A DNA stretch of 34,042 nucleotides from Candidatus Gastranaerophilales bacterium (GTDB lineage: Bacteria; Cyanobacteriota; Vampirovibrionia; Gastranaerophilales; Gastranaerophilaceae), in assembly GCA_944324485.1 (NCBI GenBank), contig CALUWM010000018.1, forward strand, positions 1 to 34,042. Reading direction: 5' to 3'. The notes under the pieces were generated by a model. It was not told the DNA's origin and did not search any database. It saw nothing but the letters and a program-made list of their open reading frames with translations. Shown here piece by piece: positions 15,343-24,174 of this stretch (positions within the stretch are counted from its first letter, which is position 1; each line of letters starts with the position of its first letter). The position numbers were made by a program, and so were the translations under genes.

Positions 15343-16662
15343 ATGGGTTTACATATGCAAGTTATAATTGCGCTTTTACTTGGAATTAAAAGAAATGGTC
15401 ATATATTTATTGGTCTGCTTTTGGGTGTGTTGGTTGGTTTTTTGTTCCCACAGGAGGCATACCCTAGAGTTTATAGTATATTGAATTTTATAGCAACGGG
15501 TTTTATTTATATAATTCAAATGGTAGTGTTACCCTTGGTTATAAGCGCAATAATAATAGGAATTTCAAACATAGGTGATTCAAAACAACTTGCAAAGCTG
15601 GGTACAAAAATGTTGCTTTATTATGGTATTATAACAGTTATTGCTGTTTGTGTTGCTTCTTTTATAGCACTTGCTCTGCATCCGGGACTTAATGCACAAA
15701 ATCTTGTTAATCCTGATGTTATTCAGAATATTCAAGGAAGTGTTGCAGATGCAATTCAATACCAGAAAGAGAATTTAACCCAGATATTTTTGGATTTAAT
15801 TCCAAAAAATCCTTTTGAAGCATTATCAAATGGAAAAATGATACCAATAATCATTTTTGTTACTATATTTTCAATTGCTTTGACAAGAGCGGGAGAAATT
15901 TCAAGACCTTTAGTTGCTTTATTTGAAAGTGTTTTTGCTGCGACAATGAAAGTAACTGATTGGATTATGTATTTGGCTGCTCCGGGTATTTTTGCTCTTA
16001 CAGCCACTTCCGTTGCAAGCTTCGGGGTTTCAGTATTTAATGATATATCTAAATATGCTTTTGCTATCACTTTGGCTTTAGCTGTACAGTTTTTTATAGT
16101 TTATCCTTTAATGTTAAAAGTGTTTTCAAAAGTTCCTGTGGGTAAATTGTATGCTGCTATATCAGAAGCTATAATGGTTGCTTTTGGTACGGCAAGTTCT
16201 TCTGCGACTTTACCTTTGACTATAACTTGCTGCGAAAAAAGAGGAATTTCAAACAGAGTTTGCTCATTTGTGCTTCCTTTAGGTGCAACATTGAATATGG
16301 ATGGTACCGCTATTGTACAGACAATTGCTGTTATATTTTTAGCTCAAATGTATGGAATTGATTTATCTCCATTATTAATATTTGAAATAGCATTTTTAGC
16401 TATAATTGCTTCTTCTACTTCCGCAGGTATCCCTGGTGCGGGTTTGATTACAATTGCACTTATTTTAAACGGAATTGGATTAACACCTCAGCAGTTAGTT
16501 GTCGGTTTTTCATTGTTGTTTACAATTGAAAGATTTGTTGATATGTTGAGAACTATATGCAATGTTACATCGGATGCAGTTGTTGCTGCGATTATAGCTG
16601 ATAATGAAAATGAGCTTAATTATGAATTGTTGTGCGGTCAGTCAGTTGAAAATAAGGCATAG
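15343..16662 (+). CDS. Sodium/proton-dicarboxylate symporter family transporter (DAACS)
   Basis: A secondary transporter that brings in an acidic amino acid or C4-dicarboxylate with Na+ or H+. About eight membrane helices and two re-entrant loops are expected; the family marks are visible: SSSATLP (first hairpin), NMDGTA (helix 7), STSAGIPGAG (second hairpin) and DMLRTICNVTSDA (helix 8). The Arg in DMLRT corresponds to the residue that binds the side-chain carboxylate in archaeal GltPh, so glutamate or aspartate is favoured over neutral amino acids. Length (439) is normal. GAGGAA precedes the ATG. It is the first of five genes spaced 6 to 24 bases apart. Confidence 0.92.
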   Translation: MGLHMQVIIALLLGIKRNGHIFIGLLLGVLVGFLFPQEAYPRVYSILNFIATGFIYIIQMVVLPLVISAIIIGISNIGDSKQLAKLGTKMLLYYGIITVIAVCVASFIALALHPGLNAQNLVNPDVIQNIQGSVADAIQYQKENLTQIFLDLIPKNPFEALSNGKMIPIIIFVTIFSIALTRAGEISRPLVALFESVFAATMKVTDWIMYLAAPGIFALTATSVASFGVSVFNDISKYAFAITLALAVQFFIVYPLMLKVFSKVPVGKLYAAISEAIMVAFGTASSSATLPLTITCCEKRGISNRVCSFVLPLGATLNMDGTAIVQTIAVIFLAQMYGIDLSPLLIFEIAFLAIIASSTSAGIPGAGLITIALILNGIGLTPQQLVVGFSLLFTIERFVDMLRTICNVTSDAVVAAIIADNENELNYELLCGQSVENKA

Positions 16663-16668
16663 TTTATA

Positions 16669-17085
16669 TTGAATATTAAAATATTACTTGAAGGAAAATT
16701 AAGGGAAAGTTTTTATAAAGAAGGCGTTTTTGAGTATCAAAAGCGCCTTTTAGGACGCGTTGAGGTTGTTGAAGTTCAAAGCATTGAAGATTACATAAAA
16801 AATAAGTCTAATTCCTTTTTAATTTCAATGGAAATAGGTGGCAAAGAGCTTTCTAGTTCGGATTTTGCAACAAAAATACGTGAAATCGAGAGTGAAGGAT
16901 ATTATAATGAAATATTGTTTTTAATTGGCGGTGCTGAAGGTTTAAGCTCTGTGGTGAGAAACAAATCTAATTTTAGCCTTTCTATGTCAAAAATGACATT
17001 TTTACATCAAGAGGCGGTATTGATTTTAATTGAGCAAATTTATAGGGCGTATAAAATTTTAAATAATGAGCCATATCATAAGTAA
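16669..17085 (+). CDS. rlmH: 23S rRNA (pseudouridine-1915-N3)-methyltransferase RlmH
   Basis: RlmH (SPOUT family) methylates pseudouridine 1915 in helix 69 of 23S rRNA using SAM. The SAM-binding knot is seen as FLIGGAEGLS followed by SLSMSKMTFLHQEAVLILIE, and the protein ends in the diagnostic EQIYRAYKILNNEPYHK. Length (138) is slightly below the usual 155. The start is TTG at 16669, six bases after the symporter stop; AAGG lies about 13 bases upstream, which is far, so translation may depend on coupling. Confidence 0.95.
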   Translation: MNIKILLEGKLRESFYKEGVFEYQKRLLGRVEVVEVQSIEDYIKNKSNSFLISMEIGGKELSSSDFATKIREIESEGYYNEILFLIGGAEGLSSVVRNKSNFSLSMSKMTFLHQEAVLILIEQIYRAYKILNNEPYHK

Positions 17086-17096
17086 GGAAAAATAAA

Positions 17097-18395
17097 ATGA
17101 GAGCAGTTGATTTAATTGAAAAGAAAAAACAAGGAATTGAACATACTAAAGAAGAAATTAATTTTTTGATTAATGGATATATGAATGGTTCAATAGAAGA
17201 TTATCAAATGTCGGCTTGGTTAATGGCTGTGTGTTTTCAGGGGTTAAGTGATAGTGAGACTGCTTATTTAACTCAGAGTTTTGTTGATTCCGGAGAAGTT
17301 TTGGATTTTTCGGATATTGCAGTTCATGTTGCTGATAAACATTCAACGGGCGGAGTTGGCGATAAAGTTACTCTTGTTTTAGCTCCGATTTTAGCTAGTC
17401 TTGGTGTATATACTGCTAAATTATCAGGTAGAGGACTGGGTTTTACAGGTGGAACGATTGATAAATTGGAATCTATTCCAAATTTTAGATGTGAACTTTC
17501 AAAGGATGAGTTTTTAAATCAAATTAAAAATGTACATGTTGCAATTTCATCCCAAAGTCCAAATTTGACTCCTGCAGATGGTAAAATTTATGCTTTGCGT
17601 GATGTTACTGCTACTGTCGATAATAAGTCTTTAATTTGTGCTTCTGTTGTATCTAAGAAAATTGCATCAGGTGCAACTTCGATTGTTTTAGATGTGAAAT
17701 TTGGTTCGGGTGCTTTTTTAAAAACAAAAGAAGAGGCGCGCGAACTTGCTGAACTTATGATTAAAACAGGCAAGCTTCTAAACAAAAAAATTGATGTAGT
17801 TATAAGCTCTATGGAACAACCCTTGGGATACAATATTGGAAATAGTCTTGAAGTTATTGAGTCCATTGAGTTTTTAAAAGGTTTTTATGGTGAAGATTTA
17901 TATGATGTTACATTGGCATTGCTTACAAAAACACTGATTAATTGCGGACTTGCATATGATATGTCTGATGCTAAGAAAATGATGGATGAAGCTATTAAAA
18001 ATGGTAGTGCTTTAAATAAATTTAAGGAAATCATTATAGCTCAAGGTGGAAATCCCGATGTTATAAATAATTATTCACTGTTTGAAATTGGAAAAAATAA
18101 AATTGAAATTAAAGCACTTGAAGGTGGTTATATTTCAAAATTGTCAGCGTTAGATGTTGCATATTGTGCAAAATTATTAGGTGCAGGAAGAGATAAAAAA
18201 TCGGATAGCATCGATTTTGGTGCAGGAGTAATCTTGAAAAAGAAAGTTTCAGATTCAATAAATCAAGGCGATGTTGTAATGGAGCTTTATTTTAATGATG
18301 TAAATCAAAATAAGTTGGATGAGGCAGTTACCATTGCGAGAAATTCTTTTAAGGTTTCTAAAATAAAAGTTGAAAAACCTGTTTTGATTTTTTAA
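17097..18395 (+). CDS. pdp: Pyrimidine-nucleoside phosphorylase
   Basis: This enzyme splits thymidine, uridine or deoxyuridine with phosphate to the base and (deoxy)ribose-1-phosphate. The sequence opens with the helical domain (RAVDLIEKKKQG, NGYMNGSIEDYQMSAWLMA), followed by the phosphate site DKHSTGGVGDKVTL and the family signature SGRGLGFTGGTIDKLES. The C-terminal alpha/beta domain with the glycine-rich GAGRDKKSDSIDFGAGV is complete. Length (432) is typical. The close relative thymidine phosphorylase (deoA) is hard to exclude; overall resemblance is to the Gram-positive Pdp type. AAGGAAA stands 8 bases before the ATG. Confidence 0.93.
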   Translation: MRAVDLIEKKKQGIEHTKEEINFLINGYMNGSIEDYQMSAWLMAVCFQGLSDSETAYLTQSFVDSGEVLDFSDIAVHVADKHSTGGVGDKVTLVLAPILASLGVYTAKLSGRGLGFTGGTIDKLESIPNFRCELSKDEFLNQIKNVHVAISSQSPNLTPADGKIYALRDVTATVDNKSLICASVVSKKIASGATSIVLDVKFGSGAFLKTKEEARELAELMIKTGKLLNKKIDVVISSMEQPLGYNIGNSLEVIESIEFLKGFYGEDLYDVTLALLTKTLINCGLAYDMSDAKKMMDEAIKNGSALNKFKEIIIAQGGNPDVINNYSLFEIGKNKIEIKALEGGYISKLSALDVAYCAKLLGAGRDKKSDSIDFGAGVILKKKVSDSINQGDVVMELYFNDVNQNKLDEAVTIARNSFKVSKIKVEKPVLIF

Positions 18396-18419
18396 AATAT
18401 TTAAAAAAGGGGGTTAAAA

Positions 18420-19631
18420 TTGATTTCACTACCTTTAGAAAAAGTTTATGATGCAAAGGATGTTTTAAGCAAAATAGCTAGAAAAACCGAGTTTATCCAT
18501 TCTCGTTTTTTGAGCAGGAAAAATAATATATTTTTGAAATCCGAGAATTTGCAATTAACAGGCTCATTTAAGTTGCGTGGTGCATATTATAAAATTTCAA
18601 AATTATCAGCTGAGCAAAAGCAAAAAGGAATAATTGCTTGTTCTGCCGGAAATCATGCACAAGGAGTTGCTCTTGCAGCAAGGGAAAATAATATTAAGGC
18701 AACTATTTTTATTCCTGCGACTGCTCCTTTGTCTAAGGTTGAAGCAACAAGGGCATACGGAGCCGAAATTAAGTTAATTGATGGAGTATATGATGACGCT
18801 TATAAAGAGGCTGTAAAATTTCAAAATGAGACAGGAGGAATTTTTATTCATCCTTTTGATGATGAAGATGTTATAGCAGGACAAGGCACAATAGCATTGG
18901 AAATATATGAACAATTAAAAGATGTTGATGCCATTGTTGTTCCAATAGGCGGTGGTGGTTTAATATCCGGGATTGCCGCTACAATTAAGCAGATTAAGCC
19001 TGAGTGTAAAGTTTATGGCGTACAAGCACAAAATGCAGATTCTATGTATGTTTCTATTCGTGAACATAAGAGAGTGGAATTAAAGCATGTTAATACTTTT
19101 GCTGATGGTACGGCAGTAAAATTGCCCGGCAATTTAACATTTGAGTTTTGTAAAAATTATGTTGATGAGATAATAACTGTATCTGATGATGAAATAGCAA
19201 GTGCAGTTCTTTTATTGATGGAGAAAGAAAAAATTGTTTCTGAAGGTTCGGGGGCTCTTCCTGTTGCTGCAATTATGTTTGATAAAATTTCTCTTAGCAA
19301 CAAAAATATTGTTTGCGTGGTTTCTGGGGGTAATATTGATGTTAATATTCTTTCCAGAGTTATAAACAGAGCTCTTTTGAAGACTGGCAGAATTTCTAAT
19401 TTAACAGTTGAGTTGCTTGATAAACCGGGGCAATTAAAAGAAGTTAGTTCGATAATTGCGCATTATGGCGCAAATGTGATTAGGGTGCGTCATAATCAAG
19501 GCGGAGAGGGTACTGATATAAACGATTGTTATTTAAAAATTTCTATGGAAACAAGAGATTTTGAACATTTCGAACAAATTAAAAGAGCATTAGTTGATGC
19601 GGGTTACAATATATTATCAACTGTACAATAA
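18420..19631 (+). CDS. ilvA: Threonine ammonia-lyase (dehydratase) with ACT domain
   Basis: A PLP enzyme that converts threonine to 2-oxobutyrate (and serine to pyruvate) with loss of ammonia, passing through a reactive enamine. The PLP lysine is K51 in TGSFKLRGAY; the phosphate-binding loop is VPIGGGGLISG; SAGNHAQGVA is the family signature. A C-terminal ACT domain (about residues 325-403, TVELLDKPGQLKEVSSII) suggests allosteric control. The 403-residue length fits the single-ACT, catabolic or mixed-role type rather than the 514-residue biosynthetic E. coli IlvA. The start is TTG with AAAGGGGG 6 bases upstream. ridA follows 11 bases after the stop. Confidence 0.95.
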   Translation: MISLPLEKVYDAKDVLSKIARKTEFIHSRFLSRKNNIFLKSENLQLTGSFKLRGAYYKISKLSAEQKQKGIIACSAGNHAQGVALAARENNIKATIFIPATAPLSKVEATRAYGAEIKLIDGVYDDAYKEAVKFQNETGGIFIHPFDDEDVIAGQGTIALEIYEQLKDVDAIVVPIGGGGLISGIAATIKQIKPECKVYGVQAQNADSMYVSIREHKRVELKHVNTFADGTAVKLPGNLTFEFCKNYVDEIITVSDDEIASAVLLLMEKEKIVSEGSGALPVAAIMFDKISLSNKNIVCVVSGGNIDVNILSRVINRALLKTGRISNLTVELLDKPGQLKEVSSIIAHYGANVIRVRHNQGGEGTDINDCYLKISMETRDFEHFEQIKRALVDAGYNILSTVQ

Positions 19632-19642
19632 GGAGAGCTAAA

Positions 19643-20011
19643 ATGAGTATAATTTATACAAAAGATGCACCAAATCCAGTGGGACCATATTCACAGGCAA
19701 TTATAAAGAATGGTTTTATATTTTGTTCAGGACAAATTGGAATAAATCCCGAGACAAATGAATTAATAACAGGTTCTATTGAAGATGAAACATTGCAAGT
19801 GATTAAAAATGTAAACGCTGTTCTTAAGGCTGCGGGCGTTGGATTTGAAAATGTTGTTAAAACAACTTGTTTTCTTGATGATATGAATGATTTTCAAGCG
19901 TTTAATAATATTTATGCCAAGTTCTTTGTTTCTAACCCCTCAAGATCTTGCGTTCAAGCTAAATTACCCAAGGGAGCTAGAGTTGAAATAGAAGTTATAG
20001 CCTTTAAATAG
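19643..20011 (+). CDS. ridA: RidA family enamine/imine deaminase
   Basis: RidA hydrolyses the 2-aminoacrylate and 2-aminocrotonate intermediates released by threonine/serine dehydratases, preventing damage to PLP enzymes. The family residues are present: GPYSQAI near the N-terminus, FCSGQIG, and the catalytic-site arginine R101 in SRSCVQAKLPKGARVEIEVIA (equivalent to E. coli R105). Length (122) is normal. AAGGAGAG precedes the ATG. Its place right behind ilvA matches this role. Its stop is one base from the stop of the convergent gene. Confidence 0.96.
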   Translation: MSIIYTKDAPNPVGPYSQAIIKNGFIFCSGQIGINPETNELITGSIEDETLQVIKNVNAVLKAAGVGFENVVKTTCFLDDMNDFQAFNNIYAKFFVSNPSRSCVQAKLPKGARVEIEVIAFK

Positions 20012-20012
20012 C

Positions 20013-20339
20013 TTATTTGAGACTTTCTAATATATATTTGTTAATTGCATTTTTGAAGTTTATACTTTCAAATCCTTTTGATGTAGAAAAATTTTGATTT
20101 GAGTTGTTTTGATTTGAGGATTGTTCGATTTGAATTATATTTTCTATTTCGATATTAATAAAAGGTTTTTTGGTGTTATCAAGTAGATTTTTTTGATTTT
20201 CAGTTGTTTTTTCAAGGAGAATATCCTCAAAAGTGTTTTCATAGGCTTCTTGTGCATTAAATGAAGATGTATTATTTAATGATACATCACTTTGAAGAGA
20301 TAACATTTCTGATGCTGAGAATCCTATTGAATTTACCAT
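20013..20339 (-). CDS. Unknown small protein (108 aa)
   Basis: I do not recognise it. It is rich in Asn, Ser, Gln and Glu, with a possibly disordered middle (QSSNQNNSNQNF, about residues 74-86) and short helices at both ends; no signal peptide or membrane helix. The start is good: AAAGG lies 5 bases before the ATG. It lies 66 bases after the isochorismatase-family gene, with a hairpin between them (20368-20388). Confidence 0.65.
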   Translation of the reverse strand: MVNSIGFSASEMLSLQSDVSLNNTSSFNAQEAYENTFEDILLEKTTENQKNLLDNTKKPFINIEIENIIQIEQSSNQNNSNQNFSTSKGFESINFKNAINKYILESLK

Positions 20340-20359
20340 TTTTGCCTTTCTAAAATTTA

Positions 20360-20388
20360 AAGTAAAACCTTGATTAAAATAATCAAGG
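20360..20388 (-). terminator. Hairpin between two minus-strand genes
   Basis: CCTTGATTA (20368-20376) and TAATCAAGG (20380-20388) form a perfect 9-bp stem with an AAA loop; on the minus strand TTTTACTTT follows. It probably ends the isochorismatase transcript, or partly attenuates read-through into the 108-residue gene, which has no room for its own promoter unless one overlaps the hairpin. Confidence 0.6.
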
Positions 20389-20403
20389 CATGAACAGTAG
20401 CAA

Positions 20404-20937
20404 TTATTTAATTAGTGTTTGGATTTCCTTAAAGTTCTTGTGTTTTGAGCTTTTTAAGAAGTTAAATAATGCAATTTCAAGTGTTATTATAAACGCTCCC
20501 TTTTGTTTTGATAGCTGGAGAGCTGTTTTATGATTATTTTTATTGCGTGAAGCACAACAGTCTTCTATAATGTATACGTTATAACCTTTTTCTAATAAAT
20601 CAAGCACTGTTTGCAATACGCATATATGAGTTTCTATTCCGAATATTAATATATTTTTATTATTTATTTTATTAAATTCTTTTTCGAAATCATTTGTTTG
20701 ACATGCGCTAAAGGTTGTTTTTTCTATTGTTTTAAAGTTTTTATTAGAAATTTCTTCAATAGTATTGCCAAGACCTTTTGGATATTGTTCGGTTATTATT
20801 GTATCAATGTTTAATATTTTTGCTGCTTGCATTATCTTTATAGCGTTATTTTTAATAATTTCACCATTATCAAGCATATTTACAAGTTTTTCTTGAACAT
20901 CTATACATATAATACTGGTGTTTTCAATTTCAAACAT
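20404..20937 (-). CDS. Isochorismatase-family cysteine hydrolase
   Basis: Members hydrolyse amides or ethers (nicotinamide, ureidoacrylate, isochorismate and others) using an Asp-Lys-Cys triad. All three are seen: Asp in IICIDVQEKL (about residue 13), Lys in IEKTTFSA (about 74) and Cys in GIETHICVLQT (about 107). The YcaC-like group of unknown substrate is the closest by shape (177 residues). A GGGAG site lies upstream of the ATG. Two copies of TAAGTCATG lie before the gene (20953 and 20986). Confidence 0.88.
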   Translation of the reverse strand: MFEIENTSIICIDVQEKLVNMLDNGEIIKNNAIKIMQAAKILNIDTIITEQYPKGLGNTIEEISNKNFKTIEKTTFSACQTNDFEKEFNKINNKNILIFGIETHICVLQTVLDLLEKGYNVYIIEDCCASRNKNNHKTALQLSKQKGAFIITLEIALFNFLKSSKHKNFKEIQTLIK

Positions 20938-20952
20938 TTATATAATACTCCC

Positions 20953-20994
20953 TAAGTCATGATAATTATTACATTGTTATTTATTTAAGTCATG
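20953..20994. repeat. Direct repeat TAAGTCATG upstream of the hydrolase gene
   Basis: The nine bases TAAGTCATG occur at 20953-20961 and 20986-20994, 33 bases apart, close to three helical turns. They bracket a possible weak promoter of the minus-strand isochorismatase-family gene, so they could bind a regulator. Chance in AT-rich DNA cannot be excluded. Confidence 0.45.
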
Positions 20995-21021
20995 GCATAT
21001 TTGTATGATTTTATATATAAA

Positions 21022-21056
21022 TACAAAAAAACCGCTTTATAGGCGGTTTTTTTGTA
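21022..21056 (-). terminator. Strong terminator at the end of the ribosomal operon
   Basis: A perfect 14-bp stem (21022-21035 with 21043-21056; core ACCGC/GCGGT, flanked by A7/T7 tracts) and a 7-base loop. The A and T runs make it a terminator on both strands; on the minus strand it lies 16 bases after rpsI. Confidence 0.9.
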
Positions 21057-21072
21057 ACAATTAATGCTTTTA

Positions 21073-21483
21073 TTATCTCTTTGAGAATTGGAATCTTTTT
21101 CTTGCACGTTTGCGACCGTATTTTTTACGTTCTTTAATGCGTGAATCACGAGTTAACATTCCTTCTTGTTTAAGAGTAGATTTGTATTCTTCGTTAATTT
21201 CAACCAATGCTCTTGAAATAGCTAATTTAATAGCATCAGCTTGTGCACTGACACCGCCACCAATTGCTTTAACTCTAATATCATATTTATCTTGATTTTC
21301 TGTTAATACAAGCGGACTATATATTGTCATCTCAAGTGATGGTCTGTTGCCAAAGTATCCTTTAAGAGTTTTTCCGTTAATAAATATTCTGCCTTTGCCG
21401 GAAACAACCTTAGCGACAGCAATTGAGCATTTTCTTCTGCCTGTTTTTATTACTTCGTTTTTATCTGTATTTTTAGCAGCCAT
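21073..21483 (-). CDS. rpsI: 30S ribosomal protein S9
   Basis: S9 binds the 3' domain of 16S rRNA, and its C-terminal tail reaches the P-site tRNA. Family marks: TGRRKCSIAVAKV, GKGRIFINGK, GGGVSAQADAIKLAISRAL, LTRDSRIKERKKYGRKRARK and the ending FQFSKR, whose final Arg contacts tRNA. 136 residues is normal. Its ATG shares one base with the rplM stop (TAATG), so the two are translationally coupled; GGAGA is inside the rplM end. Last gene of the operon. Confidence 0.98.
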   Translation of the reverse strand: MAAKNTDKNEVIKTGRRKCSIAVAKVVSGKGRIFINGKTLKGYFGNRPSLEMTIYSPLVLTENQDKYDIRVKAIGGGVSAQADAIKLAISRALVEINEEYKSTLKQEGMLTRDSRIKERKKYGRKRARKRFQFSKR

Positions 21484-21923
21484 TATTTATCTCCTTTTAA
21501 TTCATATACTTCAGGTTTTTGAGCAGCATGTGGATGTTCAGCTCCTGCGTATACTTTTAATTTTTGGAATTGTTCATCGCCTAAAGTATTATGTGGAAGC
21601 ATTCCTTTAACAGCTTTTTCAATAGCACGTGTTGGAGTTTTTTCCATCATAGCTTTGAAGCTGATTTCTTTAAAACCTCCTGGATATCCAGAGTGGCTTC
21701 TATACATTTTATCTGTTTCTTTTTTACCTGTAACTGTTATTTTGTCAGCATTTATAATTATGACAAAATCCCCTGTATCAACATTTGGTGTGTATTGAGG
21801 TTTGTTTTTGCCTCTTAATATGTTAGCGGCTGCAACAGCTACCCTTCCAAGGGTTGCTCCATCAGCATCAATAACATACCATTTGCGTGTTACTTCTAGT
21901 GGTTTTGCACTATATGTTTTCAT
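21483..21923 (-). CDS. rplM: 50S ribosomal protein L13
   Basis: L13 is an early-binding protein of the large subunit. Typical blocks are [41 protein letters not shown] region with [17 protein letters not shown], and [24 protein letters not shown]. Length 146 is normal. The Shine-Dalgarno AAGGAAGG lies in the end of truA, which overlaps by 14 bases. Pairing with rpsI is nearly universal in bacteria. Confidence 0.98.
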   Translation of the reverse strand: MKTYSAKPLEVTRKWYVIDADGATLGRVAVAAANILRGKNKPQYTPNVDTGDFVIIINADKITVTGKKETDKMYRSHSGYPGGFKEISFKAMMEKTPTRAIEKAVKGMLPHNTLGDEQFQKLKVYAGAEHPHAAQKPEVYELKGDK

Positions 21924-22725
21924 TATTTACCTTCCTTTTTGAGAATTGATTTTTAATGTAACTTTCTACATCATCATATCCGACATATTCCAAACACAAA
22001 CCTTTTGCATCTATTACGTTGGCGGCTTTTGATCTGTCTTTCGAAATTAAAATTTCATACATAACCTTAGGGTCTAAATTATTTCGATCTATGTATAAAA
22101 TTTCGCCGGTTATTGTTCTTACCATATTGTAGAGAAACCTGTTTCCTACAATATCAATAAAAATAAAGTTATGTCTTTCTTTTTTGACTTTTGTTGCTCT
22201 TGCATAATATACTTTGCAGTCATTATATGGATTGTCTGATGTTGACTTAAAAGCTGAAAAGTCATGATGTCCGATTAAATATGAAAGAGCTGTATTGGTC
22301 TTTTCGATATTAATTTCATTATAAGGATAAAACAAATAATTATCATAAAAGACCGAAGCAACATGGTCATTTAAGATTGTATATCTGTAATGCTTATATT
22401 GTGCGGATTTTTGAGCATGAAAAGTCGGGTTTACTTCTTTTAGCTCAAGAATTTTTACATCATTTGGAAGAATGCAATTTAGAGAATATAAAAACTTTTT
22501 TGGGTTTTCTATTCTTTCAGTATCAAAATGTGCTATTTGATACTTTGCTGATACTTTCGCATCAGTTCTTCCTGATAGAAATATGTTAACTTTATTTTTT
22601 GTCAATGTGCAAAGTGCTTTTTCTATTTCACCTTGGACTGTCCTTTTATCGGGTTGTTTTTGACTTCCGAAAAAATTGTTTCCAAGAAATTCAAAGCATA
22701 TGATGTAGCGAGTCTGAAATAACAT
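21910..22725 (-). CDS. truA: tRNA pseudouridine synthase TruA
   Basis: TruA makes pseudouridine at positions 38-40 of the tRNA anticodon arm. The catalytic Asp is D55 in [10 protein letters not shown]; the other family blocks seen are [35 protein letters not shown] and [15 protein letters not shown]. Length 271 is normal. The ATG overlaps the rplQ stop by one base (TAATG). Its place between rplQ and rplM is typical of cyanobacteria and also of some Gram-positive bacteria. Confidence 0.97.
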   Translation of the reverse strand: MLFQTRYIICFEFLGNNFFGSQKQPDKRTVQGEIEKALCTLTKNKVNIFLSGRTDAKVSAKYQIAHFDTERIENPKKFLYSLNCILPNDVKILELKEVNPTFHAQKSAQYKHYRYTILNDHVASVFYDNYLFYPYNEINIEKTNTALSYLIGHHDFSAFKSTSDNPYNDCKVYYARATKVKKERHNFIFIDIVGNRFLYNMVRTITGEILYIDRNNLDPKVMYEILISKDRSKAANVIDAKGLCLEYVGYDDVESYIKNQFSKRKVNNENI

Positions 22726-23153
22726 TAAACTAACTGAATTAATGCCATTTCTGCGTTATCACCACGACGTGGAGTTAATCTTAAGATTCTTGTATATCCA
22801 CCGTTGCGTGTTGCATATTTTTTACCGATTACAGAAAATAATTGTCTTAAAACAGATTGTTTAGGTAATTTTTTACCTTCAGGTAAGGTATCATATAATT
22901 CACCTGTTTCAACATCAATAAATTTTTCTGTTTCTATATCATATATATCTTTTTTTGCTTCACGGCGAGCAGCTAAGTCGCCTTTTTTTGCAAAAGTGAT
23001 AATTGATTCGGCGTATGGTTTTAGAGCTTTTGCTCTTGCCATTGTTGTTGTAATCTCACCATTTAAGAACAGTTGTGAAGCCAAAGTACGCATTAAAGCC
23101 TTTCTTTGATCAGCTGCCTTAGATAGTTTATGAATTTTACGACCGTGTCTCAT
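22725..23153 (-). CDS. rplQ: 50S ribosomal protein L17
   Basis: L17 lies near the peptide exit tunnel. The start MRHGRKIHKLSKAADQRKAL, the ITTTMARAKALKPYAESIIT segment and the ending NGGYTRILRLTPRRGDNAEM are diagnostic. It is 142 residues, with an insert (about residues 70-95, ETEKFIDVETGELYDTLPEG) compared with the 120-residue core form. It follows rpoA by 25 bases. Confidence 0.98.
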   Translation of the reverse strand: MRHGRKIHKLSKAADQRKALMRTLASQLFLNGEITTTMARAKALKPYAESIITFAKKGDLAARREAKKDIYDIETEKFIDVETGELYDTLPEGKKLPKQSVLRQLFSVIGKKYATRNGGYTRILRLTPRRGDNAEMALIQLV

Positions 23154-23178
23154 TTTGTTTGTTCCTTACTTTTGACTA

Positions 23179-24156
23179 TTATATTAATTCAAGATCATCG
23201 GCATCTTCCGGATTTGGTTGTAAATCCAGTCCCATCTGGTGAAGTTTTTCAATTACTTCGTCTGATGATTTTTTACCGAAGTTTTTGATGTTCAATAAAT
23301 CATGTTCTGATTTTTTAAGTAGTTCAGACATTGAATTTATGCTTGCTCTTTTTAAGCAATTATATGCTCTTACTGATAATTCCAAGTCTTCTATTGTAAG
23401 AGAAGGAGTTTGTTCAACATCTTCTTCTTGCGTTTCAATGATTTCTTGTTTAATTTGAACAGGTGTTCCTGATATTCCTGCAATTTGGCTAAAGTGCTCG
23501 ATTAGAAGATTTGATGCTTTAGATAGTGCCGCACCTACTTCTATTGAACCATTTGACCAAATTTCAAGTGTTAATTTATCAAAATCAAGAGATTCACCTA
23601 CACGTGCAGGTTCTACATTATAGCTAACTCTTTTGATAGGCATAAACACTGCATCTATTGGAAGTAAATCAATTGGAAGACCATTTTTTTGTTCTTTTAA
23701 AACGTCAGTTGTAACATAACCTTTGCCTACTTCAACTGTTATATCAGCATGAATAGAACCGCCTTCTGATAATGTGCAAATTACACAATCAGGGTTGACT
23801 ATTTTTACTCCTGCCGGAAGTTCAATATCCCCTGCCAAGACAGGTCCGGGTTTTGTTGCATCTAATCTTAGGTGTTGTGGTTCAATAGCATCTGTTTTAA
23901 CTACAACTGATTTTAAATTTAACATTATGTCTATAACATCTTCAACAACCCCAGGAATTGAAGTATATTCGTGAGTAATGCCTTCAATTCTAACAGAGGT
24001 TACGGCAGCACCTTCAAGACTGGAAAGTAAAACACGTCTTAAAGCGTTACCTATTGTTGCACCATATCCTCTTTCTAATGGTTCAACAACAAATTTACCA
24101 TATTGTGAACCGTCAGATGAAGTTGTGGTATTGATATTTTTGATTTTTAGTTCCAT
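23179..24156 (-). CDS. rpoA: RNA polymerase subunit alpha
   Basis: Alpha dimerises to start RNA polymerase assembly, and its C-terminal domain binds UP elements and activators. N-terminal domain (about 1-230): GRYGKFVVEPLERGYGATI-type start seen as FVVEPLERGYGATIGNALRR, then LSSLEGAAVTSVRIEG and the GPGPV-like stretch GPVLAGDIELPAG. C-terminal domain (about 245-318): LELSVRAYNCLKRASINSM and NIKNFGKKSSDEVIEKL. 325 residues, with an acidic tail (PEDADDLELI). It starts 18 bases after rpsD. Confidence 0.98.
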   Translation of the reverse strand: MELKIKNINTTTSSDGSQYGKFVVEPLERGYGATIGNALRRVLLSSLEGAAVTSVRIEGITHEYTSIPGVVEDVIDIMLNLKSVVVKTDAIEPQHLRLDATKPGPVLAGDIELPAGVKIVNPDCVICTLSEGGSIHADITVEVGKGYVTTDVLKEQKNGLPIDLLPIDAVFMPIKRVSYNVEPARVGESLDFDKLTLEIWSNGSIEVGAALSKASNLLIEHFSQIAGISGTPVQIKQEIIETQEEDVEQTPSLTIEDLELSVRAYNCLKRASINSMSELLKKSEHDLLNIKNFGKKSSDEVIEKLHQMGLDLQPNPEDADDLELI

Positions 24157-24174
24157 AATTTTATTCTCTCCTAA

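Noticed and set aside
15756..16070. Minus-strand ORF of 104 codons
   Set aside because: It is antisense to the symporter gene.
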